Shown here piece after piece: positions 39,870 to 49,689 of a DNA stretch of 64,000 bases (positions are counted from its first letter, which is position 1; each line of letters begins with the position of its first letter). A program made the translations under genes and the position numbers. The DNA is from Aurantimonas coralicida_A (GTDB taxonomy: Bacteria; Pseudomonadota; Alphaproteobacteria; Rhizobiales; Rhizobiaceae), in contig NZ_JAYXIH010000001.1 of NCBI RefSeq assembly GCF_036016755.1, positions 124,001-188,000 on the forward strand. The letters run 5' to 3'. The notes beneath the pieces are model-generated. The model searched no databases, was not told where the DNA came from, and was given only the letters and a program-made list of their open reading frames with translations.

Positions 39870-40679
39870 GTGAGCGATACGCTGCGATTGACGATTCTGG
39901 GATGCGCTTCCTCGCCGGGGGTGCCCCGGATCAATGGTGATTGGGGCGTCTGCGATCCGGCAAACCCCAGGAATCGACGCACCCGCAGCGCCGCTCTCAT
40001 CGAACGAATTGGCGCCGCCGGTCGAACCGTGGTCGCCATCGATTGCGGACCGGATTTTCACCAGCAAATGCTCAGTGCATCCGTGACGCGCCTCGACGCC
40101 GTCGCGCTGACGCACTCACACGCCGACCATATTCACGGCATCGACGATCTGCGCGGCTATATGCTCGCACAGCAGACACGGATACCGGTCCATGCCGACG
40201 CCGCGACCCACGATCGCGTGCTCGAGGCGTTTCGCTATTGTTTCGAGACGCCGCCGGGCAGCAACTATCCGCCGGTCGCCCGGCACGTCGCCATCACTGC
40301 CGGGCAGAGTTTCGAGATCGCCGGACCTGGCGGATTGCTCTCGCTGACGCCGTTTCGGCAGGAGCATGGCGCGATTCATTCGCTCGGCTTCCGAGTCGGA
40401 CCCATCGCTTATTGCAGCGACGTCAGCGATTTCCCCAATGAAGCAATCGCCGCGATCGACGGCGCCCGGCACGTCGTCATCGATGCGCTCCAATACAAAC
40501 CGCATCCGAGCCATCTGACCGTCGCCCAGGCGCTCGCATGGATCGACCGCTTCCATGTCGACGGCGCGACGCTGACACACATGAACACGCCGCTCGACTA
40601 CGACACGCTCTGCGCCGAACTGCCGGCGCATGTGCGGCCGGGATATGACGGCCTGACGATCGAATTCCCGCTGGACTGA
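39870..40679 (+). CDS. Metallo-beta-lactamase fold hydrolase (PhnP-like)
   Basis: This 269-aa protein has the LTHSHADHIHGIDDLR motif (HxHxDH) of metallo-beta-lactamase fold phosphodiesterases, with further ligands in YCSDVSDF (Asp) and THMNTPLDYDTL (His). The N-terminal LGCASSPGVPRINGDWGVCDPANPRNRRTRSAALI is characteristic of the PhnP-like group encoded after tatD in rhizobia. GTG 39870 is chosen because GGAGGA lies 7-8 nt upstream; GTG 39855 is less likely. Phosphodiesterase function is inferred from PhnP; the natural substrate is unknown. Confidence 0.9.
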   Translation: MSDTLRLTILGCASSPGVPRINGDWGVCDPANPRNRRTRSAALIERIGAAGRTVVAIDCGPDFHQQMLSASVTRLDAVALTHSHADHIHGIDDLRGYMLAQQTRIPVHADAATHDRVLEAFRYCFETPPGSNYPPVARHVAITAGQSFEIAGPGGLLSLTPFRQEHGAIHSLGFRVGPIAYCSDVSDFPNEAIAAIDGARHVVIDALQYKPHPSHLTVAQALAWIDRFHVDGATLTHMNTPLDYDTLCAELPAHVRPGYDGLTIEFPLD

Positions 40680-41064
40680 GGTCTGTATCGATCGGGACCG
40701 ATCCCGTCATCCGGCGGTGGAGTGTCCGCCACCGTTACGCCAGCAGCCATCGCCGGCCTATTTAGTTCCATAATATATCTTATGCCACTTAATGACGTGA
40801 GAGGAGCTGGCGGCAGGCGGAACAGGTTGAACGTCGATGACGACACATCCCGGCCATGCGCACTGCCCTGCTCGTCGTCCTGTTGCAGTCGGTGTGCGTC
40901 GCGACTGACACATGAGCGGTCTCTCGATGGGCATGAGGGTTGGCATGGTCATCCCTGGTGCTGGAGCCAAGTGCATCACCGCGAGCAACCTTTCGCGGGC
41001 AGACGGCTTAACCCTCCACGGATCGCGCACCGGTTTGCATGCGCACGCTTTCAAGGAGACGACA
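40680..41064. other. Intergenic region before the DUF3597 gene
   Basis: This 385-bp stretch contains no supported gene. An in-frame extension of the DUF3597 frame reaches 40912, but has no ribosome binding site. Short dyads such as ATCGGGACCGAT near 40690 might end the upstream operon. Confidence 0.5.
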
Positions 41065-41562
41065 ATGAGCATGTTCGGCAACATCATGAACAAGATTTTC
41101 GGGCAAGGGTCCGCAGAGGCGGCGGAGGCGCCTGCTTCCTCGAAAGCACCTTCGGCGAGCCCCGCGCCCCAGAAGCCAGCAAGCAACGATCAGGGTGCAT
41201 CACCGTCCGCGACTGCTCAGGTGACGTCGCCAAAACCCGCGCAACCGGCAACGTCCATGCCGCCGGCAACCGGCGGATCGTCAGAAGCGGCGCCGGCCCG
41301 AACTGTCGACGTCGGCGCGGTTCTCGACAAGATGGCGGCTTCGCACAAGGGCGGCGGCGGCCATTACCAGACATCGATCGTCGACCTCCTCAAGCTTCTC
41401 GACATGGATTCCAGCCTTGCTGCCCGCAAGGAACTGGCCGACGAATTGAACGTCCATGCAGGGCCAGATGGCAGCGCGGAGGAGAACATTGCGCTTCATA
41501 AGGCGGTGATGCAGAAACTCGCGGAAAATGGCGGCGTTGTGCCCGAAAGCCTGCGCAACTGA
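41065..41562 (+). CDS. DUF3597 domain protein
   Basis: This 165-aa protein has a low-complexity Ala/Pro/Ser-rich middle (residues 15-75) and a C-terminal DUF3597 domain (VDVGAVLDKMAASHKGGGGHYQTSIVDLLKLLDMDSSLAARKELADELNVHAG, then MQKLAENGGVVPESLR). AAGGAG precedes ATG 41065. The function of the family is unknown; it is stress-associated or stationary-phase-like in some annotations, which I cannot verify. The gene stands alone. Confidence 0.9.
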   Translation: MSMFGNIMNKIFGQGSAEAAEAPASSKAPSASPAPQKPASNDQGASPSATAQVTSPKPAQPATSMPPATGGSSEAAPARTVDVGAVLDKMAASHKGGGGHYQTSIVDLLKLLDMDSSLAARKELADELNVHAGPDGSAEENIALHKAVMQKLAENGGVVPESLRN

Positions 41563-41815
41563 TGAACCGTCCGGGCGCTGCGGCAGCTTGATGCGGCGCC
41601 CGGATCCTTGTGGTGTGATGCGGGCAGTTTCATCGCAAATCGTTGTTCGCGGGCTGGATGGGCGGCGTTCATAAAACCCGCGTTCTTGCACATGAATATC
41701 TTCGCGTTAGCGCAGGCTGCAGGTACCGACCGCCCGCTTCTCTTGTTCACAAGCCAAGCCGGCGAAGAGGGTGCAATCGGCCCGGCAGCGTCATAACCCG
41801 CGCAAGGACGACCAC

Positions 41816-42676
41816 ATGACACCCTCCAAAAACGTCGCCCGTCTCGTGGAAATCATGGCAGCTCTGCGCGAACCAGAAACCGGGTGTCCGTGGGATATCG
41901 AGCAAAATTTCGCGACGATTGCGCCCTATACGGTCGAGGAGGCCTACGAAGTGTCTGACGCGATCGAGCGCGACGACATGGCCGATTTGCGTGAGGAATT
42001 GGGCGACCTCTTGCTTCAGGTCGTCTACCATGCCCAACTCGCCGCGGAACAAGGCCTGTTTGAATTCGGCGACGTCGTCGAGACGATCACGCGGAAGATG
42101 GTCCGCCGGCATCCGCATGTATTCGGTGACGCCGTCGCGCGCTCTGCCCGCTCTGCCAAGGGCCAGTGGGAAAAGATCAAGGCGGAGGAAAAGGCCGAGA
42201 GAGCAGCATTGCGGGCGAAACTTGCCGGCGACGCATGCTCACCAAGTGGAGCCAACGGCGCCGAGCGGCCGCGGCATCTCGACGGAATTCCCACCGCGTT
42301 TCCGGCGCTGACGCTGGCGCTCAAGGTGCAGAAGAAGGCAGCCGACACCGGCTTCGACTGGGACCGGCCGGAGCCAATCCTGGAGAAGATCGACGAGGAA
42401 CTGGGCGAATTCGCCGAGGCGATCGCAGCCCATGACCGAGATGCAAGCGAGGCGGAACTCGGCGACCTTTTGTTCAGCGTCGTCAATCTCGCCCGCTTCC
42501 ACGAGATCGACCCGGAGCTGGCGTTAAGACGCTGCGTGCGCAAATTCCGGGACCGGTTCGGCTTTATCGAGGATCAGCTCGAAACGACCAACCGATCGCT
42601 ACATTCGGCAAGTCTCGACGAGATGGAGGCCTTGTGGGTGGCGGCGAAGCGCCGATCGGCTCCTTCGCCAGACTGA
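41816..42676 (+). CDS. mazG: Nucleoside triphosphate pyrophosphohydrolase MazG
   Basis: This 286-aa enzyme hydrolyses NTPs to NMP and PPi. Two MazG domains are visible: the first with GCPWDIEQNFATIAPYTVEEAYEVSDAIE and ELGDLLLQVVYHAQLA, the second with ELGEFAEAIAAHDRDASEAELGDLLFSVVNLAR, each carrying the EExxE/ExxD metal ligands. The C-terminus contains KFRDRFGFIEDQL, as in E. coli MazG. AAGGACG precedes ATG 41816. Housekeeping role in nucleotide pool cleaning is inferred from the family. Confidence 0.94.
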   Translation: MTPSKNVARLVEIMAALREPETGCPWDIEQNFATIAPYTVEEAYEVSDAIERDDMADLREELGDLLLQVVYHAQLAAEQGLFEFGDVVETITRKMVRRHPHVFGDAVARSARSAKGQWEKIKAEEKAERAALRAKLAGDACSPSGANGAERPRHLDGIPTAFPALTLALKVQKKAADTGFDWDRPEPILEKIDEELGEFAEAIAAHDRDASEAELGDLLFSVVNLARFHEIDPELALRRCVRKFRDRFGFIEDQLETTNRSLHSASLDEMEALWVAAKRRSAPSPD

Positions 42677-42698
42677 GGCGCCAGGCGACGGATGTCTT

Positions 42699-43055
42699 CT
42701 ATTTTGCCTTGGTTTCTCGATTTGGACGTCGCGACTGCTGGGAGGCGCGACGTGAAGCAGCATCGGCGATGGCGATCCAATTTTCGGCCTCGTCCTGATC
42801 ATCGAGTGCGGACTCCGGCATGCGGTAATAGGGCATGCGCGTCGGCGCCCGGCCCTCGCGCGCATAGGTCCAGCGCGTCAGATCGGCTGCCTCGTAAATG
42901 GGCCCACTGAGCGCGTCGCTCTTCAGATAGAGTTCTCCCTGGACCACGACGGCGACGATCCGATCTCCGGAGTAGACCCCCTGCCCGCCGAACATCCTGC
43001 GAACGCGGACATCAGCAAGCGAGACGAAGAGGTCCCGCAGGAAATCCTCGTCCAT
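42699..43055 (-). CDS. TfoX/Sxy family protein, N-terminal domain only
   Basis: This 118-aa protein consists of the TfoX N-terminal domain (FLRDLFVSLADVRVRRMFGGQGVYSGDRIVAVVVQGELYLKSD). The C-terminal HhH part of enterobacterial Sxy is missing, which is usual in rhizobia. It is 6 nt downstream of sufA on the same strand, so it is probably the last gene of the suf operon. The role in alphaproteobacteria is unclear. Confidence 0.88.
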   Translation of the reverse strand: MDEDFLRDLFVSLADVRVRRMFGGQGVYSGDRIVAVVVQGELYLKSDALSGPIYEAADLTRWTYAREGRAPTRMPYYRMPESALDDQDEAENWIAIADAASRRASQQSRRPNRETKAK

Positions 43056-43061
43056 CCGGTT

Positions 43062-43439
43062 TTAGCCGGCGTGGCCGGCAAGCGCAGCCAGATCCGCCTG
43101 CTTCAATTCGACCGACTCGCCACAGCCGCAGGCCGAAGTCTGATTGGGATTGCGGAAGGTGAAGCCCGAGCGCAGTACGGTCTCCTCGTAGTCCATCTCG
43201 GTGCCAAGCAGGAACAGGACGGCCTCCGGGGCGATGAAAACGCGTGCGCCGTCTTTTTCGATCGAGTCTTCGCCCGGTTTCGCTTCAGTCGCCAGATCGA
43301 CCGTATATTCCATGCCGGCGCAGCCGCCCTTCTTGATGCCAACGCGAAGGCCAAGGGCATCCTCGCCTTTGGTGGCCAGAACCGCCTTGACGCGGTCGGC
43401 GGCGGTGTCGGTCATGCTCATGACGGTGAAACGGCCCAT
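43062..43439 (-). CDS. sufA: A-type iron-sulfur carrier SufA
   Basis: This 125-aa carrier delivers Fe-S clusters to targets. The three Cys of the family are present: KKGGCAGMEY and ACGCGESV. Start 43439 follows AAGGAAACCGCC; the open frame upstream to 43619 overlaps the VOC gene end and is not used. It is located in the suf operon between the VOC-like gene and the TfoX gene. Confidence 0.95.
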   Translation of the reverse strand: MGRFTVMSMTDTAADRVKAVLATKGEDALGLRVGIKKGGCAGMEYTVDLATEAKPGEDSIEKDGARVFIAPEAVLFLLGTEMDYEETVLRSGFTFRNPNQTSACGCGESVELKQADLAALAGHAG

Positions 43440-43560
43440 GGCGGTTTCCTTTTCGGCTGTCCAAGGTCTTGCGGATTCTACACGAAACATGGGCGGTATG
43501 GCGACACTACGCAAGCTGAACACAATGTCCTCCTCTCGCCCGGGTATGATTGTCTGGCGC

Positions 43561-43980
43561 TCAAGAGCGCGTCCACAACTCGCGGGTGGCGAGTTCCGCG
43601 GCATGGCCGTCGGGATCACGGAAATACAGGCTGTGTCCCCGCCCCTTCGACCACTCGACCTCGCTCTCGACGCTTACACCGCAGGCGACAAGATGATCGC
43701 GCCATTCGTCGACTGAGCCTTCCGGGATCGCCAACGCGAAATGAATGGGCCCGCTGCCGTCATGCGGCGGGATCGTACCGCCGGGCGTCGTCACGACTTC
43801 GAGCGTCGACCCGCGCGCGAAAAGGATAAGAACCGTCCCGTCCGGCAAACGGAAGACGGTGATACGGTCTTCCGCGAACAGCGGCGACAGGCCCAGAACG
43901 CGGCGGTAGAAGTCGCGCGACCGTTCCATGTCGTCGACATAAAGGCAGGTTTCCAAAAGCCCGGCGAGTGGTGGAGCCAT
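43561..43980 (-). CDS. VOC-family (glyoxalase/fosfomycin-resistance fold) protein
   Basis: This 139-aa protein is a VOC metalloenzyme: LETCLYVDDMERSRDFYRRVLGLSPLFAEDRITVFRLPDGTVLILFARG, then GPIHFALAIPEGSVDEWRDHLVACGVSVESEVEWSKGRGHSLYFRDPDGHAAELATREL. The metal ligands are H (GPIHFAL) and E (HAAELA). It is 20 nt downstream of sufT and 121 nt upstream of sufA, on the same strand. A VOC gene inside a suf operon is unusual; the substrate is unknown. Confidence 0.9.
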   Translation of the reverse strand: MAPPLAGLLETCLYVDDMERSRDFYRRVLGLSPLFAEDRITVFRLPDGTVLILFARGSTLEVVTTPGGTIPPHDGSGPIHFALAIPEGSVDEWRDHLVACGVSVESEVEWSKGRGHSLYFRDPDGHAAELATRELWTRS

Positions 43981-44000
43981 GGGTACGCCTGCGTCGCCGA

Positions 44001-44417
44001 TCAGAACCAGCCGACGGCGACCTGTGCCTCTTCGCTCATGCGCTCCGGCGTCCACGGCGGATCGAAGACGAGATCGACCCGGACCTGCCCGACGCCGGCG
44101 ACGGAGTTAACGGCGTTCTCGACCCAGATCGGCATTTCGCCGGCGACGGGGCAGCCTGGCGCCGTCAGCGTCATTTCGACATCGACATTGCGCTCGTCGT
44201 CGATGTCGATCTTGTAAATCAGGCCGAGCTCATAGATGTCGGCCGGAATCTCCGGGTCGTAGACGGTCTTCAGCGCGCCGACGATGTCGTCGGTGAGGCG
44301 CGTCAACTCCTCCGCGGGCAGCGCCGACACGGGCGCCGCGTCCTCGGAGGCCACCGCACCGTTTGCATCCGGAGTATCATCGTTCGCCGGCGTCGTGATC
44401 TCGGCTTCGTCAGTCAT
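44001..44417 (-). CDS. sufT: SufT-like Fe-S assembly protein (DUF59)
   Basis: This 138-aa protein has the DUF59/MIP18 domain: DIVGALKTVYDPEIPADIYELGLIYKIDIDDERNVDVEMTLTAPGCPVAGEMPIWVENAVNSVAGVGQVRVDLVFDPPWTPERMSEEAQVAVG, including the conserved Cys in TAPGCP. The N-terminal 35 residues are acidic and low-complexity. GAGGATCAATTC precedes ATG 44417. SufT proteins act in Fe-S maturation, typically encoded next to sufS as here. Confidence 0.93.
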   Translation of the reverse strand: MTDEAEITTPANDDTPDANGAVASEDAAPVSALPAEELTRLTDDIVGALKTVYDPEIPADIYELGLIYKIDIDDERNVDVEMTLTAPGCPVAGEMPIWVENAVNSVAGVGQVRVDLVFDPPWTPERMSEEAQVAVGWF

Positions 44418-44440
44418 GAATTGATCCTCAGGCCCGGTCG

Positions 44441-45691
44441 TCAGGCAAAGAAGCGTCTGGCTTTTTCGAGGGCTTCCGCGAGGCGGTCGATTTCCGCCAG
44501 TGTGTTGTACATACCAAATGATGCCCGACATGTGGAGGTCGCGCCGAAACGCTTCAAGAGCGGCTGGGCGCAGTGGGTCCCGGCCCTGACCGCAACCCCC
44601 TCCCGGTCGATCACCATCGACACGTCGTGGGCGTGGATGCCTTCCAGGTCGAAGGAGACGATCGCCCCCTTGCCCGGCGCTTCGCCGTAGATTCGGAGCG
44701 AATTCACTGCTTTCAGCCGCTCATGCGCGTAGTCCCTGAGGCTTTCCTCATGGGCCGCGATCGCATCGCGGCCGATCATGTTCATGTAGTCGATCGCAGC
44801 GCCGAGCCCGATCGCCTGGACGATCGGTGGCGTGCCGGCCTCGAAGCGGTGCGGCGGCGCATTGTAGGTCACGGTTTCCTCGGTGACCTCGACGATCATC
44901 TCGCCGCCGCCGTTGAACGGCCGTGTGCGCTCGAGCATATCGCGCCGACCGTAAAGAATCCCGATTCCGGTCGGGCCATAGAGCTTGTGACCGGTGAGGA
45001 CATAGAAGTCGCAACCGATGTCCTGGACGTCGACCGGCATGTGGACGGCGGCCTGGCTGCCGTCGACAAGAACCGGAATGCCCTTGGCGTGAGCGAGCGC
45101 GGTCACGGCCTTCACGTCGACGACCGTGCCCAGCACATTGGACATATGGGTCGTCGCCACCAGCTTGGTGCGTGGCGTGATCGCCTTTTCAAAGGCCTCG
45201 ATGTCGATCGATCCGTCGTCTTCCACCGGCACGAAGACGAGCTTGGCGCCATTCCTCTCGCGAATGAAGTGCCAGGGAACGATATTGGAGTGGTGTTCCA
45301 TGATGGTCAGGACGATCTCGTCGCCCTCGCCGATCTCGTTCATCCCGTAGCCATAGGCGACGACGTTGATCGCCTCGGTGGCCGAGCGGGTGAAGACGAT
45401 TTCCTCGCTGCTGGCGGCGTGGAGGAAGTCGCGCACCTTGTCCCGCGCACCCTCGAATTCCTCCGTCGCCTTGTTCGACAGGAAATGGAGCCCGCGATGG
45501 ACGTTGGAATAGTCTTCGCTATAGGCCTTCTGGATTGCGTCAAGGACGGCGCGCGGCTTCTGCGCCGAGGCACCGTTGTCGAGATAGACCAGCGGCTTGC
45601 CGTAGACCTGTTTCGACAGGATGGGAAAATCCTGGCGCACGGCTTCGACGTCGTAGCCCCCGATGTCTGCGGCTGTCGCTTCGGCCTTCAT
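44441..45691 (-). CDS. sufS: Cysteine desulfurase SufS
   Basis: This 416-aa PLP enzyme mobilises sulfur from cysteine for Fe-S assembly. The PLP lysine lies in YVLTGHKLYGPTG; the catalytic Cys is in GATSTCRASFGMYNTLAEID near the C-terminus, which is the group II (SufS) pattern, with HCAQPLLKRF before it. The N-terminal DFPILSKQVYGKPLVYLDNGASAQKP is canonical. It lies 95 nt downstream of sufD and 23 nt upstream of sufT. Confidence 0.96.
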   Translation of the reverse strand: MKAEATAADIGGYDVEAVRQDFPILSKQVYGKPLVYLDNGASAQKPRAVLDAIQKAYSEDYSNVHRGLHFLSNKATEEFEGARDKVRDFLHAASSEEIVFTRSATEAINVVAYGYGMNEIGEGDEIVLTIMEHHSNIVPWHFIRERNGAKLVFVPVEDDGSIDIEAFEKAITPRTKLVATTHMSNVLGTVVDVKAVTALAHAKGIPVLVDGSQAAVHMPVDVQDIGCDFYVLTGHKLYGPTGIGILYGRRDMLERTRPFNGGGEMIVEVTEETVTYNAPPHRFEAGTPPIVQAIGLGAAIDYMNMIGRDAIAAHEESLRDYAHERLKAVNSLRIYGEAPGKGAIVSFDLEGIHAHDVSMVIDREGVAVRAGTHCAQPLLKRFGATSTCRASFGMYNTLAEIDRLAEALEKARRFFA

Positions 45692-45786
45692 GGAAACGGA
45701 CTCCCGTGGCGAACCCGGAGGCTCGCGAAACTAGGCTGGATCTGATCAGGGCGCCCAATGGCGACCGGATCAAAAAGCAGCGACGA

Positions 45787-47037
45787 TCAGTGGCTCCGTT
45801 CGAGCCAGGTGTCGATGCGTTGCATCAGCGCATCTTCGGCGGCCTCATGCTCCAGCTCCTCGACGATTTCGGCGACGAAAGCCTTCACCAGAAGCGCCCG
45901 GGCCGGCTGTTCGGGAATGCCGCGCGACATCAGGTAGAACAGATGGTCTGCGTTGATCTCGCCAGCGGTCGCGCCGTGGCCGCACTGCACGTCGTCGGCG
46001 AAGATTTCGAGTTCGGGCTTCGCCGAGAAATCGCCGTCGTCCGACAGGAGCAGCGTGTTGCAGGCCATCTTGGCGTCGGTCTTCTGCGCCTCCTTGGCCA
46101 CCTTGATCATACCCTGGAACACGCCGTGACCGCCGGTAACGACATTGCGGAACGTCTCGGTCGCCGTCGTATGCGGAGCTGTGTGCCTCAACGTGGTCGT
46201 CACGTCGATATGCTGGCCTTTCTCGATGAGATTGACGCCGCGGATCTTGATATCGCCGCCCTCGCCCATCGTCTCGGCATGCACCTCGTAGCGCACCAGC
46301 GCGCCGCCCGTGTTGAGGACGAACATCCGGAACGAGGCATCGGTGCCGAGTTCGACATTGAGCTGGCCGAGATGCGCGGCCGACGCGCCCTTGGCCTGAT
46401 CGACGATCCAGAGCACATCGGCGCCCTCGCCGATCGCCAGATGCGAGACCCCGGTCGAGGGCGTCGGCGACGCCGCTCCCTCGATCCGCTCGACGAACAC
46501 CGCTTTCGCGCCGGCGCCTACGGTGCAGCGCGCCAGGCCATGCGAGCGATCACCCGCCTGGGAACGCAGTTCCAGCGGCGCTGTCACGTTGGTGTTCGGC
46601 GCGATCTCGATGGCGACGGCCGCCGCGCCGAAGGACGCGTTCAAAAGCCGGATCGTATCGACCGGCCGGTCGAGGTGGTTCGGCGATCGGCTCCAATCCG
46701 CCGCTTCCGTGATCGCCGACACCGTGACACCCGCCGGCACCGCGCCATTGTCGGGCGCACCGATCTCGACGACATGGCTGTTCGGCAGCAGCGGCGCCAG
46801 CAGCGTGCTCCCCTCGCCTGACGGGCCTGCGGCTGCTGTGCCCTTGTCTTCCAGCCGGCTCATCAGCAAGCGCAGGTCGGTGTAGTGCCAGGCTTCGACG
46901 CGCCGGTTCGGCAGCCCATCGCGGCGCAGCGCCTCAACCGCCGAATCCTTGGCGTCGGCGACAACGCCGGTGCTTTCGGCACGCTCGATCAGCGCCGTTT
47001 CCGCCGGCGTCCGCGGATTCATCTGATGCACATTCAT
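45787..47037 (-). CDS. sufD: Fe-S cluster assembly scaffold SufD
   Basis: This 416-aa scaffold component pairs with SufB and SufC. The C-terminal core is clear: SHNARAH-like DVTTTLRHTAPHTTATETFRNVVTGGHGVFQGMIKVAKEAQKTDAKMACNTLLLSDDGDFSAKPELEIFADDVQCGHGATAGEINADHLFYLMSRGIPEQPARALLVKAF, including the SufD His in CGHGAT. GAGG is 8 nt before ATG 47037; GTG 47043 overlaps the sufC stop, but abuts that Shine-Dalgarno. Confidence 0.95.
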   Translation of the reverse strand: MNVHQMNPRTPAETALIERAESTGVVADAKDSAVEALRRDGLPNRRVEAWHYTDLRLLMSRLEDKGTAAAGPSGEGSTLLAPLLPNSHVVEIGAPDNGAVPAGVTVSAITEAADWSRSPNHLDRPVDTIRLLNASFGAAAVAIEIAPNTNVTAPLELRSQAGDRSHGLARCTVGAGAKAVFVERIEGAASPTPSTGVSHLAIGEGADVLWIVDQAKGASAAHLGQLNVELGTDASFRMFVLNTGGALVRYEVHAETMGEGGDIKIRGVNLIEKGQHIDVTTTLRHTAPHTTATETFRNVVTGGHGVFQGMIKVAKEAQKTDAKMACNTLLLSDDGDFSAKPELEIFADDVQCGHGATAGEINADHLFYLMSRGIPEQPARALLVKAFVAEIVEELEHEAAEDALMQRIDTWLERSH

Positions 47038-47039
47038 CG

Positions 47040-47795
47040 TCACGCCGCCTCGTCGATGATCTGGCTGTAGCCCTCGTTCTCAAGCTGCAGCGCCAACTCC
47101 TTGTTGCCGGTCTTGATGATCCGTCCCTTGTAGAGGACATGCACCGTGTCCGGCACGATGTAGTCGAGCAGCCGCTGATAGTGGGTGATCACGAGGAACG
47201 ACCGCTCCGGCGAACGCAGCGCGTTGACCCCGTCGGCGACGATCTTCAGCGCGTCGATGTCGAGGCCGGAATCGGTCTCGTCCATGACGCAGAGCTTGGG
47301 CTCCAGCAACGCCATCTGCAGGATTTCGGCGCGCTTCTTCTCGCCGCCGGAAAACCCGACATTGAGCGGGCGCTTCAGCATGGCCGCGTCGATCTTCAGA
47401 TCGGCCGCCGCCGCCTTCACCCGTCGCATCAGGTCCGGCGTCGTCATTTCGCCCTCGCCGCGCGCCTTGCGCTGGGAGTTGAGCGCCGTCTTGAGAAACG
47501 TCATCGTCGCCACGCCTGGAATTTCCAGCGGATACTGGAAGGCGAGGAAAACACCCGCGGCGGCACGTTCGGCCGGGTCCATCTCCAGGATCGACTCGCC
47601 ATTGTAGAGGATGTCGCCCTCGGTCACTTCGTAATCGCTGCGGCCGGCGAGAATATAGGACAGGGTCGATTTGCCGGAGCCGTTCGGCCCCATGATCGCG
47701 GCCACCTCGCCGGCCTGGACCGTCAGGTCGACGCCACGCAGGATTTCGGTCTCGTCGTCCGCCACGCGGGCATGAAGGTTTTTGATTTCAAGCAT
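47040..47795 (-). CDS. sufC: Fe-S assembly ATPase SufC
   Basis: This 251-aa ABC-type ATPase powers the SufBCD complex. Walker A GPNGSGKST, signature NVGFSGGEKKRAEILQMALLEPKLCVMDETDSGLDIDALK (ABC signature, Walker B and D-loop) and the switch His in VITHYQRLLDYI are intact. ATG 47795 is chosen; an upstream TTG at 47810 adds five residues. The stop overlaps the sufD GTG. It follows the 71-aa ORF after 11 nt. Confidence 0.96.
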   Translation of the reverse strand: MLEIKNLHARVADDETEILRGVDLTVQAGEVAAIMGPNGSGKSTLSYILAGRSDYEVTEGDILYNGESILEMDPAERAAAGVFLAFQYPLEIPGVATMTFLKTALNSQRKARGEGEMTTPDLMRRVKAAAADLKIDAAMLKRPLNVGFSGGEKKRAEILQMALLEPKLCVMDETDSGLDIDALKIVADGVNALRSPERSFLVITHYQRLLDYIVPDTVHVLYKGRIIKTGNKELALQLENEGYSQIIDEAA

Positions 47796-47806
47796 CGGTG
47801 TTTTCT

Positions 47807-48021
47807 TCAACGTTCGGTGTTGTCGGCGACATCGGCCGATTGGATTTCTGTCAGAAGACGATCGCGCTCGTTCTGAAGCGCTTCAAGTGCGTCGGCGACG
47901 GTCGAGTCAGTGGCATTTCCCTGCGCCATCCCGATCGTCTCCCGGGCCTGCGCGATCTCGTCTTCGATATCGCTCAGGCGTTCGTCGCGGGCGGCATCCT
48001 GCGGCACGTTGGGGCGCGACA

Positions 48022-48022
<1 letters not shown>
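47807..48022 (-). CDS. 71-aa coiled-coil ORF between sufB and sufC
   Basis: This small protein starts at ATG 48022, overlapping the sufB stop as TAATG, so it is almost certainly translated. The sequence is helical and charged (DERLSDIEDEIAQARETIGMAQ and ALEALQNERDRLLTEIQ), consistent with a short two-helix coiled coil. No cysteine is present. It is not part of the usual SufBCDS set. Function is unknown; its place suggests a link to the SUF scaffold. Confidence 0.7.
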
Positions 48023-49551
<1,529 letters not shown>

Positions 49552-49689
49552 TCCAATTCTCCATACTCGCCGGATTCAAGGTCCGGTGGTTGGGCGTGTG
49601 CGGCCGCGATATCATCGACGCGGCCCTTAACATAGCAACGAGGCGTCCTGCTTTTTAGGCTCCCGGAGCCGCAGTGCAAGATTGAATCC

